This document shows positions 27,811 through 42,767 of a stretch of 64,000 bases of DNA, piece after piece. The notes under the pieces were generated by a model, which was not told the DNA's origin, did not search any database, and worked only from the letters and a program-made list of their open reading frames with translations. The first letter of the stretch is position 1, and each line of letters begins with the position of its first letter. Location: assembly GCA_015062235.1 (NCBI GenBank), contig SUUZ01000003.1:1-64000 (forward strand), given 5' to 3'. This DNA is from Alphaproteobacteria bacterium. GTDB lineage: Bacteria; Pseudomonadota; Alphaproteobacteria; RF32; CAG-239. The position numbers and the translations under genes are program-made.

Positions 27811-29172
27811 TTAATATGGCAAACTAACAATCACTCGTAAACCACCTAACGGACTATCTTCAAGCTCAATTTTCCCACCATGCGATGTTATAATATCTTT
27901 AGTTATAGCCAAACCAAGCCCTATACCACCTGTTTCTTTATTACGCGAATTTTCCAATCGGTAAAAAGCCCTAAAAACATCTTCACGTTTATCTTCAGGT
28001 ATTCCAGGACCATTATCATCTACAACAATAACCACATAATGTCTTCCTTTACTTACCCCTATCTCAACTTTTTTACCATACCTACACGCATTACCCACAA
28101 TATTTGTAACAGCTCTTCGCAATGCTTGCTCTTTACCCAAAATCTTTATATCCCCTTCATCACAGAGAATTTTTATTTTAACTTTTTTTGATACAAAACG
28201 ACCAACTATTCCTTCTACCAAATCTTTAACATTAATCTCTCCACTAGTTTCGTCACCCTCACCTCTAACAAAAGACAAATAGCCATTAAGCATTTTCTCC
28301 ATTTCATCAATATCAGCAAAAAAATCTTGCTTATCTTGGCTATCATTCATCATTGTAACCATTAATTTCATTCTTGTTAATGGCGTTCTCAAATCATGTG
28401 AAATACCTGCCAACATCTGAGTTCTTTCCATAATTTGTTTCAATATTCTTTCTTTCATTATCATGAAAGCAACACCAGCTTTACGAACTTCCGAAGATCC
28501 ATACGGCTTAAAGCCATCATCATCAACACCTTTACCAAAATTTTCAGCTGTCTGTGCAAGGTCTGCAATTGCCCTAACTTGAATTCTTAAAAATAGTACT
28601 GAAACCAAAAACAATAAAATTGATGTAACAACCATCCAAACTACAAACATAAATATCGAAGAAGAAAATATTTTCTTTTTAGAACATACAAACTGATATA
28701 CACCATCATCTTGTTTAATTAAAATCGTCAAATTACTATTTGTCGCTTGCTCATCATCGACCCAAACATTCCAATCAGCATCAACAAAGGCAGCATCTAA
28801 AGCCTCTTCCAAATATGCAACGATCATCGGGTTTGCTGCCTTTTGCCTTTTTACATGAATATTATCTGTAATCGTAAAATAATCAAAATTAATATTAAAA
28901 CCTTCTTTGGCTAGTTTTCTAACCTGTTCCAACGGCATTCCTTGCTTTTTAAGCTCCATTAATACTTTAATATCATCAACCAAACCATCTGAAAGACGTC
29001 TTCCCATTCGACTCCAGCTACCATCAAAAAAAACAACAACCGAAACAACTTGAACAACAATCAAAGGAACAAATATAAGCAACATAGTACGAAAAAACAA
29101 TGTTCTGGGCAACAATTTACGACGCCAAAACTGTAACTTATCTTCAATTTTTCGTGGCAAACTAATATGCAT
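27811..29172 (-). CDS. EnvZ-like sensor histidine kinase
   Basis: 453 aa. A first membrane helix (about 27-50), a periplasmic region of about 130 residues, a second helix (about 173-200), a HAMP-like linker, the H-box AGISHDLRTPLTRMKL with phosphoacceptor near H259, the N-box VTNIVGNACRYGKK, and G-boxes VDDNGPGIPE and GIGLGLAI. It pairs with the OmpR-type regulator 14 bp upstream. The stimulus is unknown. Confidence 0.95.
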   Translation of the reverse strand: MHISLPRKIEDKLQFWRRKLLPRTLFFRTMLLIFVPLIVVQVVSVVVFFDGSWSRMGRRLSDGLVDDIKVLMELKKQGMPLEQVRKLAKEGFNINFDYFTITDNIHVKRQKAANPMIVAYLEEALDAAFVDADWNVWVDDEQATNSNLTILIKQDDGVYQFVCSKKKIFSSSIFMFVVWMVVTSILLFLVSVLFLRIQVRAIADLAQTAENFGKGVDDDGFKPYGSSEVRKAGVAFMIMKERILKQIMERTQMLAGISHDLRTPLTRMKLMVTMMNDSQDKQDFFADIDEMEKMLNGYLSFVRGEGDETSGEINVKDLVEGIVGRFVSKKVKIKILCDEGDIKILGKEQALRRAVTNIVGNACRYGKKVEIGVSKGRHYVVIVVDDNGPGIPEDKREDVFRAFYRLENSRNKETGGIGLGLAITKDIITSHGGKIELEDSPLGGLRVIVSLPY

Positions 29173-29186
29173 TTCTCAGCTCCTTT

Positions 29187-29873
29187 TTAGTCAGACAATA
29201 GCATATATCCCTTACCACGCAATGTCTGTAAATAACGCGGATTTTTTGAATCTTTTTCAATTTTTTTTCTTAATCTTGTAATTTGAACATCAATCGAGCG
29301 CGGTGATTGCCCTGCTCCCAAAATCTCAGATAACTTCTCTCTCGAAAAAACTTGTCCGCTCTTTGCTCCCAATATAGCTAGCAAGTTCTGCTCAACTGGA
29401 GTTATATGTAACAATTCGTCTTGTTTAGATATTAATTCCTTAGTTTGCATATCAAAAACACACAAACCCAAATCAAGCTTTTGACTACCCTTTTTCTCTA
29501 CTGGCGTTCTCTTTAAAATACTAGCTATACGTAACAATAATTCCTTAGGCTCAAAAGGCTTAGCCACATAATCATCAGCCCCTCTTTCTAGTCCAACTAT
29601 CCTATCTTCAACATCTCCCATTGCCGTTAACATAATAACTGGAACCGAACTTTCTTGCCTTAATTTAGCTAAAAATTCTAAACCACTTTCCTTGGGCATC
29701 ATAATATCAACTATCAACAAACAAACTTTATAATGTTCAAGCATAATGCGTGCTTCATCAGCATCTTTTGCTGTTGACACTAAAAAGCCATTATCACGCA
29801 AAAACCTTTGTAATAGATTGCGTAATCTAGTATCATCATCAACAACTAAAATATGCCTTTGCTCTTGTTCCAT
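29187..29873 (-). CDS. OmpR-family response regulator
   Basis: 228 aa. The receiver domain has the acidic triad D12-D14 and the phosphoacceptor D56 (LLIVDIMMP), T84-like and K106-like positions. A winged-helix C-terminal domain ends QITRLRKKIEKDSKNPRYLQTLRGKGYML. It forms a pair with the EnvZ-like kinase and starts 15 bp after pgsA. Confidence 0.96.
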   Translation of the reverse strand: MEQEQRHILVVDDDTRLRNLLQRFLRDNGFLVSTAKDADEARIMLEHYKVCLLIVDIMMPKESGLEFLAKLRQESSVPVIMLTAMGDVEDRIVGLERGADDYVAKPFEPKELLLRIASILKRTPVEKKGSQKLDLGLCVFDMQTKELISKQDELLHITPVEQNLLAILGAKSGQVFSREKLSEILGAGQSPRSIDVQITRLRKKIEKDSKNPRYLQTLRGKGYMLLSD

Positions 29874-29888
29874 TAAAACTACCCAAAT

Positions 29889-30590
29889 TTATTTAGCTTT
29901 TTTAGTTACAACTTTCTTTTTGGCCACACTTTTTTTTGCTAAAGCTTTCTTCTTTACAACAACTTTATTTTCTTTAGCTTTTTTTACCTTACTTATTTTT
30001 GGCAAATTAATTTTTGGCATCGCAGGAACTTTAGCACATTTTTCTGTTTCACAAATATAATCTAAACTTTTTTGAAAATATTGATAACCCGTAATAAAAG
30101 TCAGAACACCTGCAACCCAAAGCAACACTTCACCTATTCCACCCCAAAACCAAACACCTTTCAACAACATCATTGATAAAGCTGTCATCTGAAATCCAGT
30201 TTTCCATTTTGCAAGACGTGTAACAGGCATTCCAACATTAACTTCACGCAAAAATTCACGCAAACCAGAAACCAATATTTCACGACACAAAATAACGATC
30301 ACAGGAATAAAGCTTAACTTTGTTACAACCATATCTGGTTTTGCTAACAAAACAACCAATGCCGAAGTAACTAACAATTTATCAGCTATCGGATCAAGCA
30401 AACGTCCTAAAGCAGATGTTTCACCACGAGCTCTAGCTAAATAACCATCAAAATAATCGGTAATTGAAGCAATGATAAACAAAATAGCCGCAACAATAGC
30501 CCACCACATTGACGTAATATAAACAGACAAAAATATTGCAGGTATAACAACGATACGCGAAATTGTCAAAATATTAGGGAGATTATACAT
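29889..30590 (-). CDS. pgsA: CDP-diacylglycerol-glycerol-3-phosphate 3-phosphatidyltransferase
   Basis: 233 aa from the ATG at 30590 (AAGGA seven bases upstream). The CDP-alcohol phosphotransferase motif D-G-x2-A-R-x8-G-x3-D-x3-D is present in ITDYFDGYLARARGETSALGRLLDPIADK. It makes phosphatidylglycerol phosphate in the inner membrane. A lysine/alanine/valine-rich tail of about 35 residues (KVKKAKENKVVVKKK...) is unusual and may bind acidic lipid or nucleic acid. It follows uvrC, a common alphaproteobacterial neighbour. Confidence 0.96.
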   Translation of the reverse strand: MYNLPNILTISRIVVIPAIFLSVYITSMWWAIVAAILFIIASITDYFDGYLARARGETSALGRLLDPIADKLLVTSALVVLLAKPDMVVTKLSFIPVIVILCREILVSGLREFLREVNVGMPVTRLAKWKTGFQMTALSMMLLKGVWFWGGIGEVLLWVAGVLTFITGYQYFQKSLDYICETEKCAKVPAMPKINLPKISKVKKAKENKVVVKKKALAKKSVAKKKVVTKKAK

Positions 30591-30640
30591 TTTCATATCC
30601 TTTAAAAGTTAACTTTGCCATCAATACTAAAATATAAATT

Positions 30641-32443
30641 CTAATTATGAAAGTAGTTATAAATCTTTTCCGCTGTTTTTTTACTAATACCTTCAACTTT
30701 TTGTAAATCATCCATTGATGCTTCTGCAACATCTTTTGCTGAACCAAAATATTTTAATAAATCAGCTTTACGCTTTAAACCTATTCCCTCCACCTCATCA
30801 ATAGATGATTTATATATTGATTTTGCTCTTTTTCTTCGATGAGTACCTATCGCAAACCGATGTGCTTCATCTCGCAAATTTTGCAAATAAAACGCCAAAG
30901 AAGAACGATATTCAAGCTCAAAACTATCCTTATCCTTCATATGATAGAATTCTTTACCAGCATTCCTTTCTGGCCCCTTAGAAATTGCAATAAATTCTAT
31001 TCCTTCTAAATCATAACCAGATAAAGCCTTCAATACAGCATTAAGTTGCCCACGACCTCCATCTATTAATACAACATCTGGTTTATTATCTATGGTAAGC
31101 TTATCAAATCTTCGACGTAAAACTTCCTTCATCATTGCAAAATCATCATGTGTATTTGCAGTATATTTTATATTGAAAGTGCGATAACTTTTTTTATCAA
31201 AACCATCAGGGGTGGCGACAATCATTGCTCCTATTGCATAACTTCCTTGATTATGGGAATTATCATAAACTTCTATTCTATTAGGAACTTTAACTAACCC
31301 AAATTTATCCTTAAAATCTTGCAAATTATTTTTAACAGAACCATCCATAGCTATTTTACGCCTAATAGCATCAACAGCATTGTTTTTAGCAAATTGAATT
31401 AATTTATATTTATTTCCATTTTTAGGATGCACAACTCTAGTATTTAAAGCCCGTTGCCAAAATTCAAAATCTATCTTTTCATCAACTAAAACCTCTTTTG
31501 CTGGTTGATGATTAGTATAAAATTCACTTAAAAAAGCTTCTAATACATCTTTTTTATCAGCATCTTGTGTTTGAGATGGGAAATAAACTGCATTACCACA
31601 ATTTTGCCCTGAACGAATAAAAAAAACTTCTACCGCAAATATATTTCTCTCTAAAGCCACCCCTATAACATCTGTGCTTACTAAACCTGAATATTCAACA
31701 TTTTGCCTTGATTGAATTACACTCAAAGATCTAATCCTATCTCTAATAGCCAAAGCTGTTTCAAAATCTAGTTTTTTACTAGCCTCCTCCATTGCATGTG
31801 ATAAATCTTTTTGAATATCTGTATTCTTTCCTTCCAAAAAATCAATCGCTTTACAAACATTTTTTTTATATTCGTCTTTACTAATCTTATTAACACACGG
31901 AGCCGAACATCTTTTTATTTGATACATTAAACAAGGTCTTTGTCGATTTTTAAAAGAAACATCACGACAGGAACGTAATAAAAAAACTTTTTGTAGCGTA
32001 TCTACTACAGCATTAACAGACATCACGCTAGCAAATGGTCCAAAATAACGATTTTTATCTTTTTTGACTCCTCTATATTTTGACAATCGAGGAAAGTCAG
32101 CTTCAATATCAATCATCAAAAAAGGGAAAGTTTTATCATCTTTTAACAATATATTATACTTAGGAGTAAATTGTTTAATAAGTTCATTTTCAACTAACAA
32201 AGCCCTTGCTTCATTTTCTACAACAACAAATTCCATTTTAGCAATACGCGATACCATTTGCTGCAAACGCTTTGGTAATTTATTAATATGAGAATATGAT
32301 ATAATTCTTTTTCTGATATTTCTAGCCTTACCTACATACAGAACAACACCATCTTTATCTATCATTCTATAGACGCCTGGCTTTTCTGGTGCAATTTTTA
32401 TATAGCTTTTTAAATTATTCAGACCTTCTTTTATATCAAACAA
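30641..32443 (-). CDS. uvrC: Excinuclease ABC subunit C
   Basis: 600 aa. The N-terminal GIY-YIG nuclease (GVYRMIDKDGVVLYVGKARNIRKRI), a UVR motif near residues 200-235, the C-terminal RNase H-like nuclease (VPNRIEVYDNSHNQGSYAIGAMIV, DVVLIDGGRGQL) and tandem helix-hairpin-helix motifs at the end are all present. It makes both incisions in nucleotide excision repair. Confidence 0.98.
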   Translation of the reverse strand: MFDIKEGLNNLKSYIKIAPEKPGVYRMIDKDGVVLYVGKARNIRKRIISYSHINKLPKRLQQMVSRIAKMEFVVVENEARALLVENELIKQFTPKYNILLKDDKTFPFLMIDIEADFPRLSKYRGVKKDKNRYFGPFASVMSVNAVVDTLQKVFLLRSCRDVSFKNRQRPCLMYQIKRCSAPCVNKISKDEYKKNVCKAIDFLEGKNTDIQKDLSHAMEEASKKLDFETALAIRDRIRSLSVIQSRQNVEYSGLVSTDVIGVALERNIFAVEVFFIRSGQNCGNAVYFPSQTQDADKKDVLEAFLSEFYTNHQPAKEVLVDEKIDFEFWQRALNTRVVHPKNGNKYKLIQFAKNNAVDAIRRKIAMDGSVKNNLQDFKDKFGLVKVPNRIEVYDNSHNQGSYAIGAMIVATPDGFDKKSYRTFNIKYTANTHDDFAMMKEVLRRRFDKLTIDNKPDVVLIDGGRGQLNAVLKALSGYDLEGIEFIAISKGPERNAGKEFYHMKDKDSFELEYRSSLAFYLQNLRDEAHRFAIGTHRRKRAKSIYKSSIDEVEGIGLKRKADLLKYFGSAKDVAEASMDDLQKVEGISKKTAEKIYNYFHN

Positions 32444-32513
32444 AATCTACTCCTTTAATTTCATTAGATATATATTAACTATATCAAGCAAATTTTCAAC
32501 CATTTAAAAACGC

Positions 32514-32555
32514 GAATACCACCCGCGAACGCTAATCATCGTCTAGGTGGTATTC
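32514..32555 (-). terminator. Terminator overlapping the end of the small membrane protein gene
   Basis: Ten-base arms GAATACCACC (32514-32523) and GGTGGTATTC (32546-32555). On the minus strand the distal arm is followed by GCGTTTTT. The proximal arm encodes the last residues (EYH) of the small protein. Confidence 0.65.
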
Positions 32556-32699
32556 AAACTTGTCTTCACTAGCACTCATAAACTCATCAAAAGTGCGATA
32601 AGGGAATTTCTTTTTTAACTTCTTACAAAACCTTTTAAATAAGAAGTAAACACTCAATAATAGGGCTGACAACAACATAAGCCATAAATATCTCAACAT
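32532..32699 (-). CDS. Small membrane protein, 55 aa
   Basis: From the ATG at 32699 (MLRYLWLML); eight further codons are open upstream but overlap the preceding small gene. One hydrophobic helix (about residues 3-22), a basic stretch KRFCKKLKKKF, and an acidic tail ending EDKFEYHLDDD. It starts 4 bp after the small gene at 32704-32850, so it is probably translationally coupled. Function unknown. Confidence 0.6.
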   Translation of the reverse strand: MLRYLWLMLLSALLLSVYFLFKRFCKKLKKKFPYRTFDEFMSASEDKFEYHLDDD

Positions 32700-32703
32700 A
32701 TAA

Positions 32704-32850
32704 TTAAATATTATAAGTCCCATACTTTGCTCTATATTCTTGACGATACATATTGAGCTTCCTTTTTAATCTTCTATTTTGTACCCAAAGGAACAAAACA
32801 ATTACCAACAACACTACTATTGCTGATAACAATATACACTCTTTTAGCAT
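32704..32850 (-). CDS. Small membrane protein, 48 aa
   Basis: Reads MLKECILLSAIVVLLVIVLF, then a tryptophan and the basic segment QNRRLKRKLNMYRQEYRAKYGTYNI. One membrane helix with a positive cytoplasmic tail. Its partner begins 4 bp after its stop codon. No ribosome binding site is obvious. It is supported by the charge pattern and the tight spacing only. Confidence 0.5.
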   Translation of the reverse strand: MLKECILLSAIVVLLVIVLFLWVQNRRLKRKLNMYRQEYRAKYGTYNI

Positions 32851-32928
32851 ACCATATAATTTTTAAGTTATTTTATTCATAATTATTAAAGTTTTTTCAT
32901 AGTACACATCATGTAAATAAAAAGCAAT

Positions 32929-32965
32929 AAAAATATCCTGTTTATATCATAAACAGGATATTTTT
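32929..32965. terminator. Terminator after the cation exchanger gene
   Basis: Perfect 17-base arms 32929-32945 and 32949-32965 (centre ATCCTGTTTAT and its complement) around a 3-base loop, with A and T ends. It serves the minus-strand exchanger gene. Confidence 0.88.
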
Positions 32966-32973
32966 ACCAGAAA

Positions 32974-33936
32974 TTACATCATAAACCATTCGCCTATACT
33001 AATAAGATACAGTCCATAAAGATATGCCATATAACACCCTAACATAAATAACGCTTCCCAACGAATTATTTTATTTTTAAACATCATAATCGGTAACAAC
33101 ATAAATGACGCAAATAACATTACCCAAATATCAAACACCACAAATTGTGCAGATACATCTACCGTCCCCATCGAAACAATTGTTCCAACAATAAATACAA
33201 TATTCCAAATATTTGCTCCAATAACATTACCCAAAGCAATATCATTTTGCTTTCTATATGCAGCAACGCAACTTGTTGCCAATTCTGGAATAGAGGTTGC
33301 AACAGCTAATATTGTAACACCTATAATTTCTTCAGATACACCAACACCCTTCGCTATGGCAACTGCTCCCTGTAATAAAAAATCTGTTCCAAAAGCCACT
33401 GCAACAACACCTACAATCAAAGCCAACAATATTACCCACCAGTTCTTACCAACAAACTGCTTCGGTATTTTATCACCTTTGTGTGAATCATGATGAGCAT
33501 TGTACAAATTATAAAAAATAAACCAAAACAAAAATAGTAACAAAACCCAACCATTCCATCGAGGAAGAATACCCCTTGTACTAAAAAACGCAAAAAATAA
33601 CGTCGTTACAGCCAAAAAAGAAAAATCTCTATAAAACACTTTAGGCTTACATTTTATTGGATTAATCAGAGCTGAAACCGCTAGAACCAATAAAATATTG
33701 GCAATATTAGAACCTATAATATTACCCAGTGCCATACCAGCATTTCCATTCATCGTTGATTTAACACTAACCATAAATTCTGGCAATGTTGTACCCAAAG
33801 CAACAACTGTCAACCCCACAATAAGAGTCGGTATCCTCAATCTACTAGCTGCAGCTACAGATCCCAACACCAAACATTCAGCTCCACCAACTAGCAATAA
33901 AAAACCTATTAATGTAAAAAAACAAGCCATAAACAT
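32974..33936 (-). CDS. Calcium/sodium antiporter of the CaCA family (YrbG-like)
   Basis: 320 aa from the ATG at 33936 (AAGGA eight bases upstream); a TTG eight codons earlier is less likely. Ten or eleven membrane helices. The two inverted alpha repeats are seen: GLTVVALGTTLPEFMVS with GNIIGSNIANILLV, and GVTILAVATSIPELATS with GNVIGANIWNIVF. The ion-binding glutamates (LPEF and IPEL) are intact. It extrudes calcium or exchanges it for sodium. Confidence 0.93.
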   Translation of the reverse strand: MFMACFFTLIGFLLLVGGAECLVLGSVAAASRLRIPTLIVGLTVVALGTTLPEFMVSVKSTMNGNAGMALGNIIGSNIANILLVLAVSALINPIKCKPKVFYRDFSFLAVTTLFFAFFSTRGILPRWNGWVLLLFLFWFIFYNLYNAHHDSHKGDKIPKQFVGKNWWVILLALIVGVVAVAFGTDFLLQGAVAIAKGVGVSEEIIGVTILAVATSIPELATSCVAAYRKQNDIALGNVIGANIWNIVFIVGTIVSMGTVDVSAQFVVFDIWVMLFASFMLLPIMMFKNKIIRWEALFMLGCYMAYLYGLYLISIGEWFMM

Positions 33937-34032
33937 GCTCAAAATCCTTTTCCTCAACAAACACCATACTTAATAGTAAACATAAAAAAACTAAAAAACA
34001 AATTTTTCTTTTATTTACCCTCACATTTACAA

Positions 34033-34065
34033 AAATGGTGTCTAACCATAAGCTAGACACCATTT
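34033..34065 (-). terminator. Terminator after rpoC
   Basis: Twelve-base arms AAATGGTGTCTA (34033-34044) and TAGACACCATTT (34054-34065). On the minus strand it is followed by a short T run. It ends the rpoB-rpoC unit 21 bp after the rpoC stop. Confidence 0.9.
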
Positions 34066-34085
34066 AACTTGACTATTCCTCTACA

Positions 34086-38237
<4,152 letters not shown>

Positions 38238-38251
38238 CTAACTCCTTTACC

Positions 38252-41200
38252 TTAAATTTCTTCGCTCAAAAGTTCGACATTCAAACACAAAGACTTAATT
38301 TCCTTCGTCAACACATTAAATGACTCTGGAATACCTGATTCAAATGTATCTTCACCTCTTACGATTGCCTCATAAACCTTAGTACGACCATTAACATCAT
38401 CAGACTTAACCGTTAACATTTCTTGCAAGGTATAAGCGGCACCATAAGCTTGCAAAGCCCAAACTTCCATTTCACCGAAACGTTGACCACCGAATTGAGC
38501 CTTACCACCCAAAGGTTGTTGAGTAACCAAAGAGTAAGGTCCGACCGAACGAGCGTGCATCTTTTCATCAACGATATGGTGAAGTTTAATCATATATATA
38601 ATACCAACTGTAACTTTACGGTCAAATTTTTCACCTGTACGACCATCATACAAATCAATTTGTCCTGATGTCGGCAGTTCGGCCATAGACAACATTTGAT
38701 TTATATCATCACCTGTTGCACCATCAAATACTGGGGTAGCCATCGGAATACCATCTTTAAGATTAGGAATCATAAGATCTAAATCTTCAGAAGTCATGTG
38801 TTCAATTTCGCGTTTATATTGTTTTTCGCCATAAACTTCTTTTAGTTTAGCTCTCAATTCAGTCTCTTTCTTATTGCCAGCTTTAACTTGTTCCCACAAT
38901 TCATTAACTTGTTGACCAAGTTTTTTAGCAGCCCAACCTAAGTGAGTTTCAAGAATTTGTCCCACATTCATACGTGAAGGCACACCCAAAGGATTCAAAA
39001 CGATATCAACAGGTGTACCATCTTCCATATACGGCATATCTTGCAATGGCAACACTCTAGAAATAGTACCTTTATTACCATGACGTCCAGCAATTTTATC
39101 ACCTGATTGAATTTTACGTTTTGTAGCAATAAATACTTTAACCATTTTCAAAACGCCAGGCAACAAATCATCACCACGTTGTACTTTTTCAACCTTATTA
39201 TCAAAGTGCTGTTGAACCTTTTCAACTCTCTTATCAAAAGCAGCCAACAACTCTTCAATATTAGCCATAACAGCTTCATCTTTAACAACAATTTTACGCC
39301 ATTGCGAAGAAGGAATATTATTCAAATCGCCTTCTGCAATTGTAGCATTTTTGGCTATTGTACCCTTAGGAGCATCCACAACTTTCTGTCCTAAAAGCAT
39401 TGTCTTCAAACGAGCCTCAACGTTACGACGAATAATTGCAATCTCATCATCACGATCTTTTGCTAATTGTGAAATTTCTTGCTGTTCAATAGACAAAGCG
39501 CGTTCATCTTTTTCAACACCACGTCTTGAGAACACATGAACATCGACTACAATACCTTCAATGCCAGGTTGAACACGTAAAGATGTATCACGAACGTCAG
39601 ATGCTTTTTCACCAAAAATTGCACGCAACAATTTCTCTTCTGGAGTAACAGGAGACTCTCCTTTTGGTGTAACTTTACCAACCAAAATATCTCCAGCCTT
39701 CACTTCTGCACCAATATAAACAATACCAGCTTCGTCCAAATTGCGCAAAGCATCTTCACCAACATTAGGAATATCACGAGTGATTTCTTCTTGACCCAAT
39801 TTTGTATCACGAGCCATTACTTCAAATTCTTCAATATGAAGTGATGTAAATACATCATCACGTGAAATTCTCTCAGAAAGCAAAATAGCATCTTCATAGT
39901 TCAAACCATTCCAAGGCATAAACGCAACCAAAACGTTTTTACCTAAAGCAAGTTCGCCCATATCCGTGCATTGACCATCTGCCAAAATATCACCAACTTT
40001 AACTTCATCACCAACTTTAACCAAAGGAACCTGATTAATACAGGTATTTTGATTAGAACGGCGGAACTTAGCCAAACGATAAATCTCGACACCTGCATTT
40101 ACAGCATGTTCATCTTTAGAGCGAACCACAATACGGTTTGCATCAACAGAATCAACTATACCATCAGCCTTACATACCACAGTAGCACCAGAATCTTTAG
40201 CTACAACAGCTTCAACACCAGTACCAACAAGAGGTGCTTCTGAACGAAGTAGAGGAACACCTTGACGTTGCATGTTTGATCCCATCAAAGCACGGTTTGC
40301 GTCATCGTTTTCCAAAAATGGAATAAGAGCTGTTGCAACCGAAACCAACTGCTTTGGTGAAACGTCAATAAAGTTAATTTCTTCAGGTCTTGCATATTCA
40401 AATTCACCAGCTTTACGACAAGCGATTAATTCTTCAACAAAATGGCCATCTTCTTTAACTTTAGCATTAGCTTCAGCAATGATAAATTTGCCTTCTTCAT
40501 TAGCTGACAAATAAACAACCTCTGAAGTAACCACACCATCAACAACCTTACGATACGGACATTCAATAAAACCATATTTATTGATACGAGCATAAGTAGA
40601 CAATGAGTTAATCAAACCAATATTTGGACCTTCAGGTGTTTCAATAGGACAAATACGACCATAATGTGTCGGATGCACGTCACGAACCTCAAAGCCTGCA
40701 CGATCACGGCTCAAACCGCCAGGACCTAACGCTGATAAACGACGTTTGTGAGTAATTTCTGACAATGGATTATTTTGATCCATAAATTGAGACAATTGTG
40801 AAGAACCAAAGAACTCTCTAATAACAGAAGCAATAGGCTTAGCATTAACCAAATCCTGCGGTTTAACATTATTTAAGTTTTCTGAAGACATTCTTTCTCT
40901 GATTGCTCTTTCCATACGAAGCAAGCCCATACGATACTGATTTTCCATCAATTCACCAACAGAGCGAACACGACGGTTACCCAAATGGTCAATATCATCA
41001 ACTTCACCTTTGCCATCACGTAACTCAACCATACGCTTTACAATACGCAAAATATCATCTTTACGCAAAACACCATATGTATCTGGAGCATCATCAAAAG
41101 AAATATCCAATGCTGTATTAATTTTAACACGACCAACAGATGACAAATCATACCTATCTTCATCAAAGAACAAAGCATTAAATAATGCATCAGCAGCTTC

Positions 41201-42427
41201 ATATGTTGGAGGATCACCTGGACGCATAACACGATAAATATCCAAAAGAGCTTCTTCACGACAAGAGTTTTTATCAACAGCTAAAGTGTTGCGAATATAT
41301 GGACCAACATTTACGCCATCGATAAACAATGTCTTTATTTCATCAATCTTGTTTGTACTTAGCTTACCTAATAACTCTTCTGTTATTTCATCACCAGCTT
41401 CGGCCAAAACTTCACCAGTTTTAGATACAACAATATTATTAGCCAAGAATTTACCCAAAATTTTCTCTTTTGCTAACTTATAGTAAGTCAAACCATCATC
41501 TGCCAATTTCTGTGCCGAACGAGATGTTAATTTTTTACCAGCCTCCCAAACAGTTTTACCTGTCTCGGCATTAACCAAGTCAAAATCAAATTTAACACCT
41601 TTCATACGTTGAGGCTCAAATTTTACTTTCCACTCTTTTTTAGCTAATTCATAAGTATCAACATCGTAGAAATAATGTAAAATCTCCTCTTTATCCATAC
41701 CTTTAATTTCAGCAGGATCAATATGTTTGCCTTCCTTTTTCAAAGCTTCTATCTTCTCAATTGTTTCTTTAGAATATAAAGAATACAAAACAGAGGTAAC
41801 AGGCAACTTACGACGGCGATCAATACGTGCATAAACCAAATCTTTAGCGTCAAATTCAAAATCAAGCCATGAACCACGATATGGAATAATTCTCGCAGCA
41901 AACAAATATTTACCTGACGAAACTGTTTTTCCTTTATCATGATCAAAAAATACACCTGGAGAACGATGCATTTGCGAAACAACCACACGCTCAGTACCAT
42001 TAAAAATAAAAGTACCTTTTTCAGTCATAAGCGGAATGTCGCCCATATAGACATCTTGTTCTTTAATGTCGTGGATAGATTTAGCACCTGTAGCTTCATC
42101 TGTATCCCAAACGACCAAACGCAATGTAGCTTTAACTGGAGCAGCAAAGGTCATATCACGTTTAATACATTCATCAACGTCATATTTAGGAGTTTCAAGT
42201 TCATATTTAACAAACTCCAACTCACCATTTCCTGAAAAATCTTTAATCGGAAAAATTGACCTAAAAACTTCCTCCAAACCAAATTCGCATTTTTCAGCAC
42301 CATTAGCTTGAATAAAACTATTATAAGAACCGGTTTGAACCTCAATTAAACTTGGCATATCAGCAACAGCATCGATTCTACCAAAGTTTCTTCTTACACG
42401 TCTTTTGCTCGTATAAGATTCTTTCAT
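38252..42427 (-). CDS. rpoB: DNA-directed RNA polymerase subunit beta
   Basis: 1391 aa from the ATG at 42427 ([18 protein letters not shown]), which matches the alphaproteobacterial N terminus and has AAGGA ten bases upstream. The open frame extends 18 codons further, with two other candidate starts. The rifampicin region [32 protein letters not shown] is wild type in appearance. The C-terminal [37 protein letters not shown] is intact. rplK-rplA-rplJ-rplL, the usual upstream genes, are absent. Confidence 0.98.
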   Translation of the reverse strand: MKESYTSKRRVRRNFGRIDAVADMPSLIEVQTGSYNSFIQANGAEKCEFGLEEVFRSIFPIKDFSGNGELEFVKYELETPKYDVDECIKRDMTFAAPVKATLRLVVWDTDEATGAKSIHDIKEQDVYMGDIPLMTEKGTFIFNGTERVVVSQMHRSPGVFFDHDKGKTVSSGKYLFAARIIPYRGSWLDFEFDAKDLVYARIDRRRKLPVTSVLYSLYSKETIEKIEALKKEGKHIDPAEIKGMDKEEILHYFYDVDTYELAKKEWKVKFEPQRMKGVKFDFDLVNAETGKTVWEAGKKLTSRSAQKLADDGLTYYKLAKEKILGKFLANNIVVSKTGEVLAEAGDEITEELLGKLSTNKIDEIKTLFIDGVNVGPYIRNTLAVDKNSCREEALLDIYRVMRPGDPPTYEAADALFNALFFDEDRYDLSSVGRVKINTALDISFDDAPDTYGVLRKDDILRIVKRMVELRDGKGEVDDIDHLGNRRVRSVGELMENQYRMGLLRMERAIRERMSSENLNNVKPQDLVNAKPIASVIREFFGSSQLSQFMDQNNPLSEITHKRRLSALGPGGLSRDRAGFEVRDVHPTHYGRICPIETPEGPNIGLINSLSTYARINKYGFIECPYRKVVDGVVTSEVVYLSANEEGKFIIAEANAKVKEDGHFVEELIACRKAGEFEYARPEEINFIDVSPKQLVSVATALIPFLENDDANRALMGSNMQRQGVPLLRSEAPLVGTGVEAVVAKDSGATVVCKADGIVDSVDANRIVVRSKDEHAVNAGVEIYRLAKFRRSNQNTCINQVPLVKVGDEVKVGDILADGQCTDMGELALGKNVLVAFMPWNGLNYEDAILLSERISRDDVFTSLHIEEFEVMARDTKLGQEEITRDIPNVGEDALRNLDEAGIVYIGAEVKAGDILVGKVTPKGESPVTPEEKLLRAIFGEKASDVRDTSLRVQPGIEGIVVDVHVFSRRGVEKDERALSIEQQEISQLAKDRDDEIAIIRRNVEARLKTMLLGQKVVDAPKGTIAKNATIAEGDLNNIPSSQWRKIVVKDEAVMANIEELLAAFDKRVEKVQQHFDNKVEKVQRGDDLLPGVLKMVKVFIATKRKIQSGDKIAGRHGNKGTISRVLPLQDMPYMEDGTPVDIVLNPLGVPSRMNVGQILETHLGWAAKKLGQQVNELWEQVKAGNKKETELRAKLKEVYGEKQYKREIEHMTSEDLDLMIPNLKDGIPMATPVFDGATGDDINQMLSMAELPTSGQIDLYDGRTGEKFDRKVTVGIIYMIKLHHIVDEKMHARSVGPYSLVTQQPLGGKAQFGGQRFGEMEVWALQAYGAAYTLQEMLTVKSDDVNGRTKVYEAIVRGEDTFESGIPESFNVLTKEIKSLCLNVELLSEEI

Positions 42428-42589
42428 CTTACTATAATCCTTCATCGTTAAATTCTGCGACAATACCATTGGACATGCCAAAACCCGACCGCAGAAGGTT
42501 ATACACTAGTATTCAATTTCAAATAAAACCGCCACACCATAAGATTTGGGATCCCCTTGGCGGAAAGTCTAAAATAATTGCATGCAATT

Positions 42590-42606
42590 TGTCACGATTC
42601 GTGACA
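42590..42606. promoter_or_regulatory. Palindromic operator-like site just downstream of the rpoBC transcription start
   Basis: The 17-base near-perfect palindrome TGTCACGATTCGTGACA (8-base arms around one base) lies at about +8 to +24 from the predicted start. It includes a GANTC site (42596-42600). A protein repressor or attenuator site is inferred. Confidence 0.55.
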
Positions 42607-42620
42607 TATAATTCGGGCGC

Positions 42621-42649
42621 ATAATGACTCGTTTTTTTTATTCTTGCAA
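42621..42649 (-). promoter_or_regulatory. Promoter of rpoB-rpoC
   Basis: On the minus strand TTGCAA (42649-42644), a 17-base spacer, and CATTAT (42626-42621). The -35 and spacer length equal those of the S10 promoter at 14597-14625. GANTC sites lie at 42626-42630, 42691-42695 and 42701-42705 around it. Confidence 0.6.
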
Positions 42650-42730
42650 GCAAAAAATATTCTAAAATTTTCTTTTTAAATCCTTAGCCAGACTCACTTT
42701 GAATCAAATCAAGTTGTTAAACATTTATAA

Positions 42731-42758
42731 AAAAAGCTTTCTTCAACAGAAAGCTTTT
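42731..42758 (-). terminator. Terminator after the outer-membrane protein gene
   Basis: Arms AAAAGCTTTCT (42732-42742) and AGAAAGCTTTT (42748-42758), with T runs on the minus strand. It separates the porin-like gene from rpoB. Confidence 0.85.
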
Positions 42759-42767
42759 CAAACCTAG

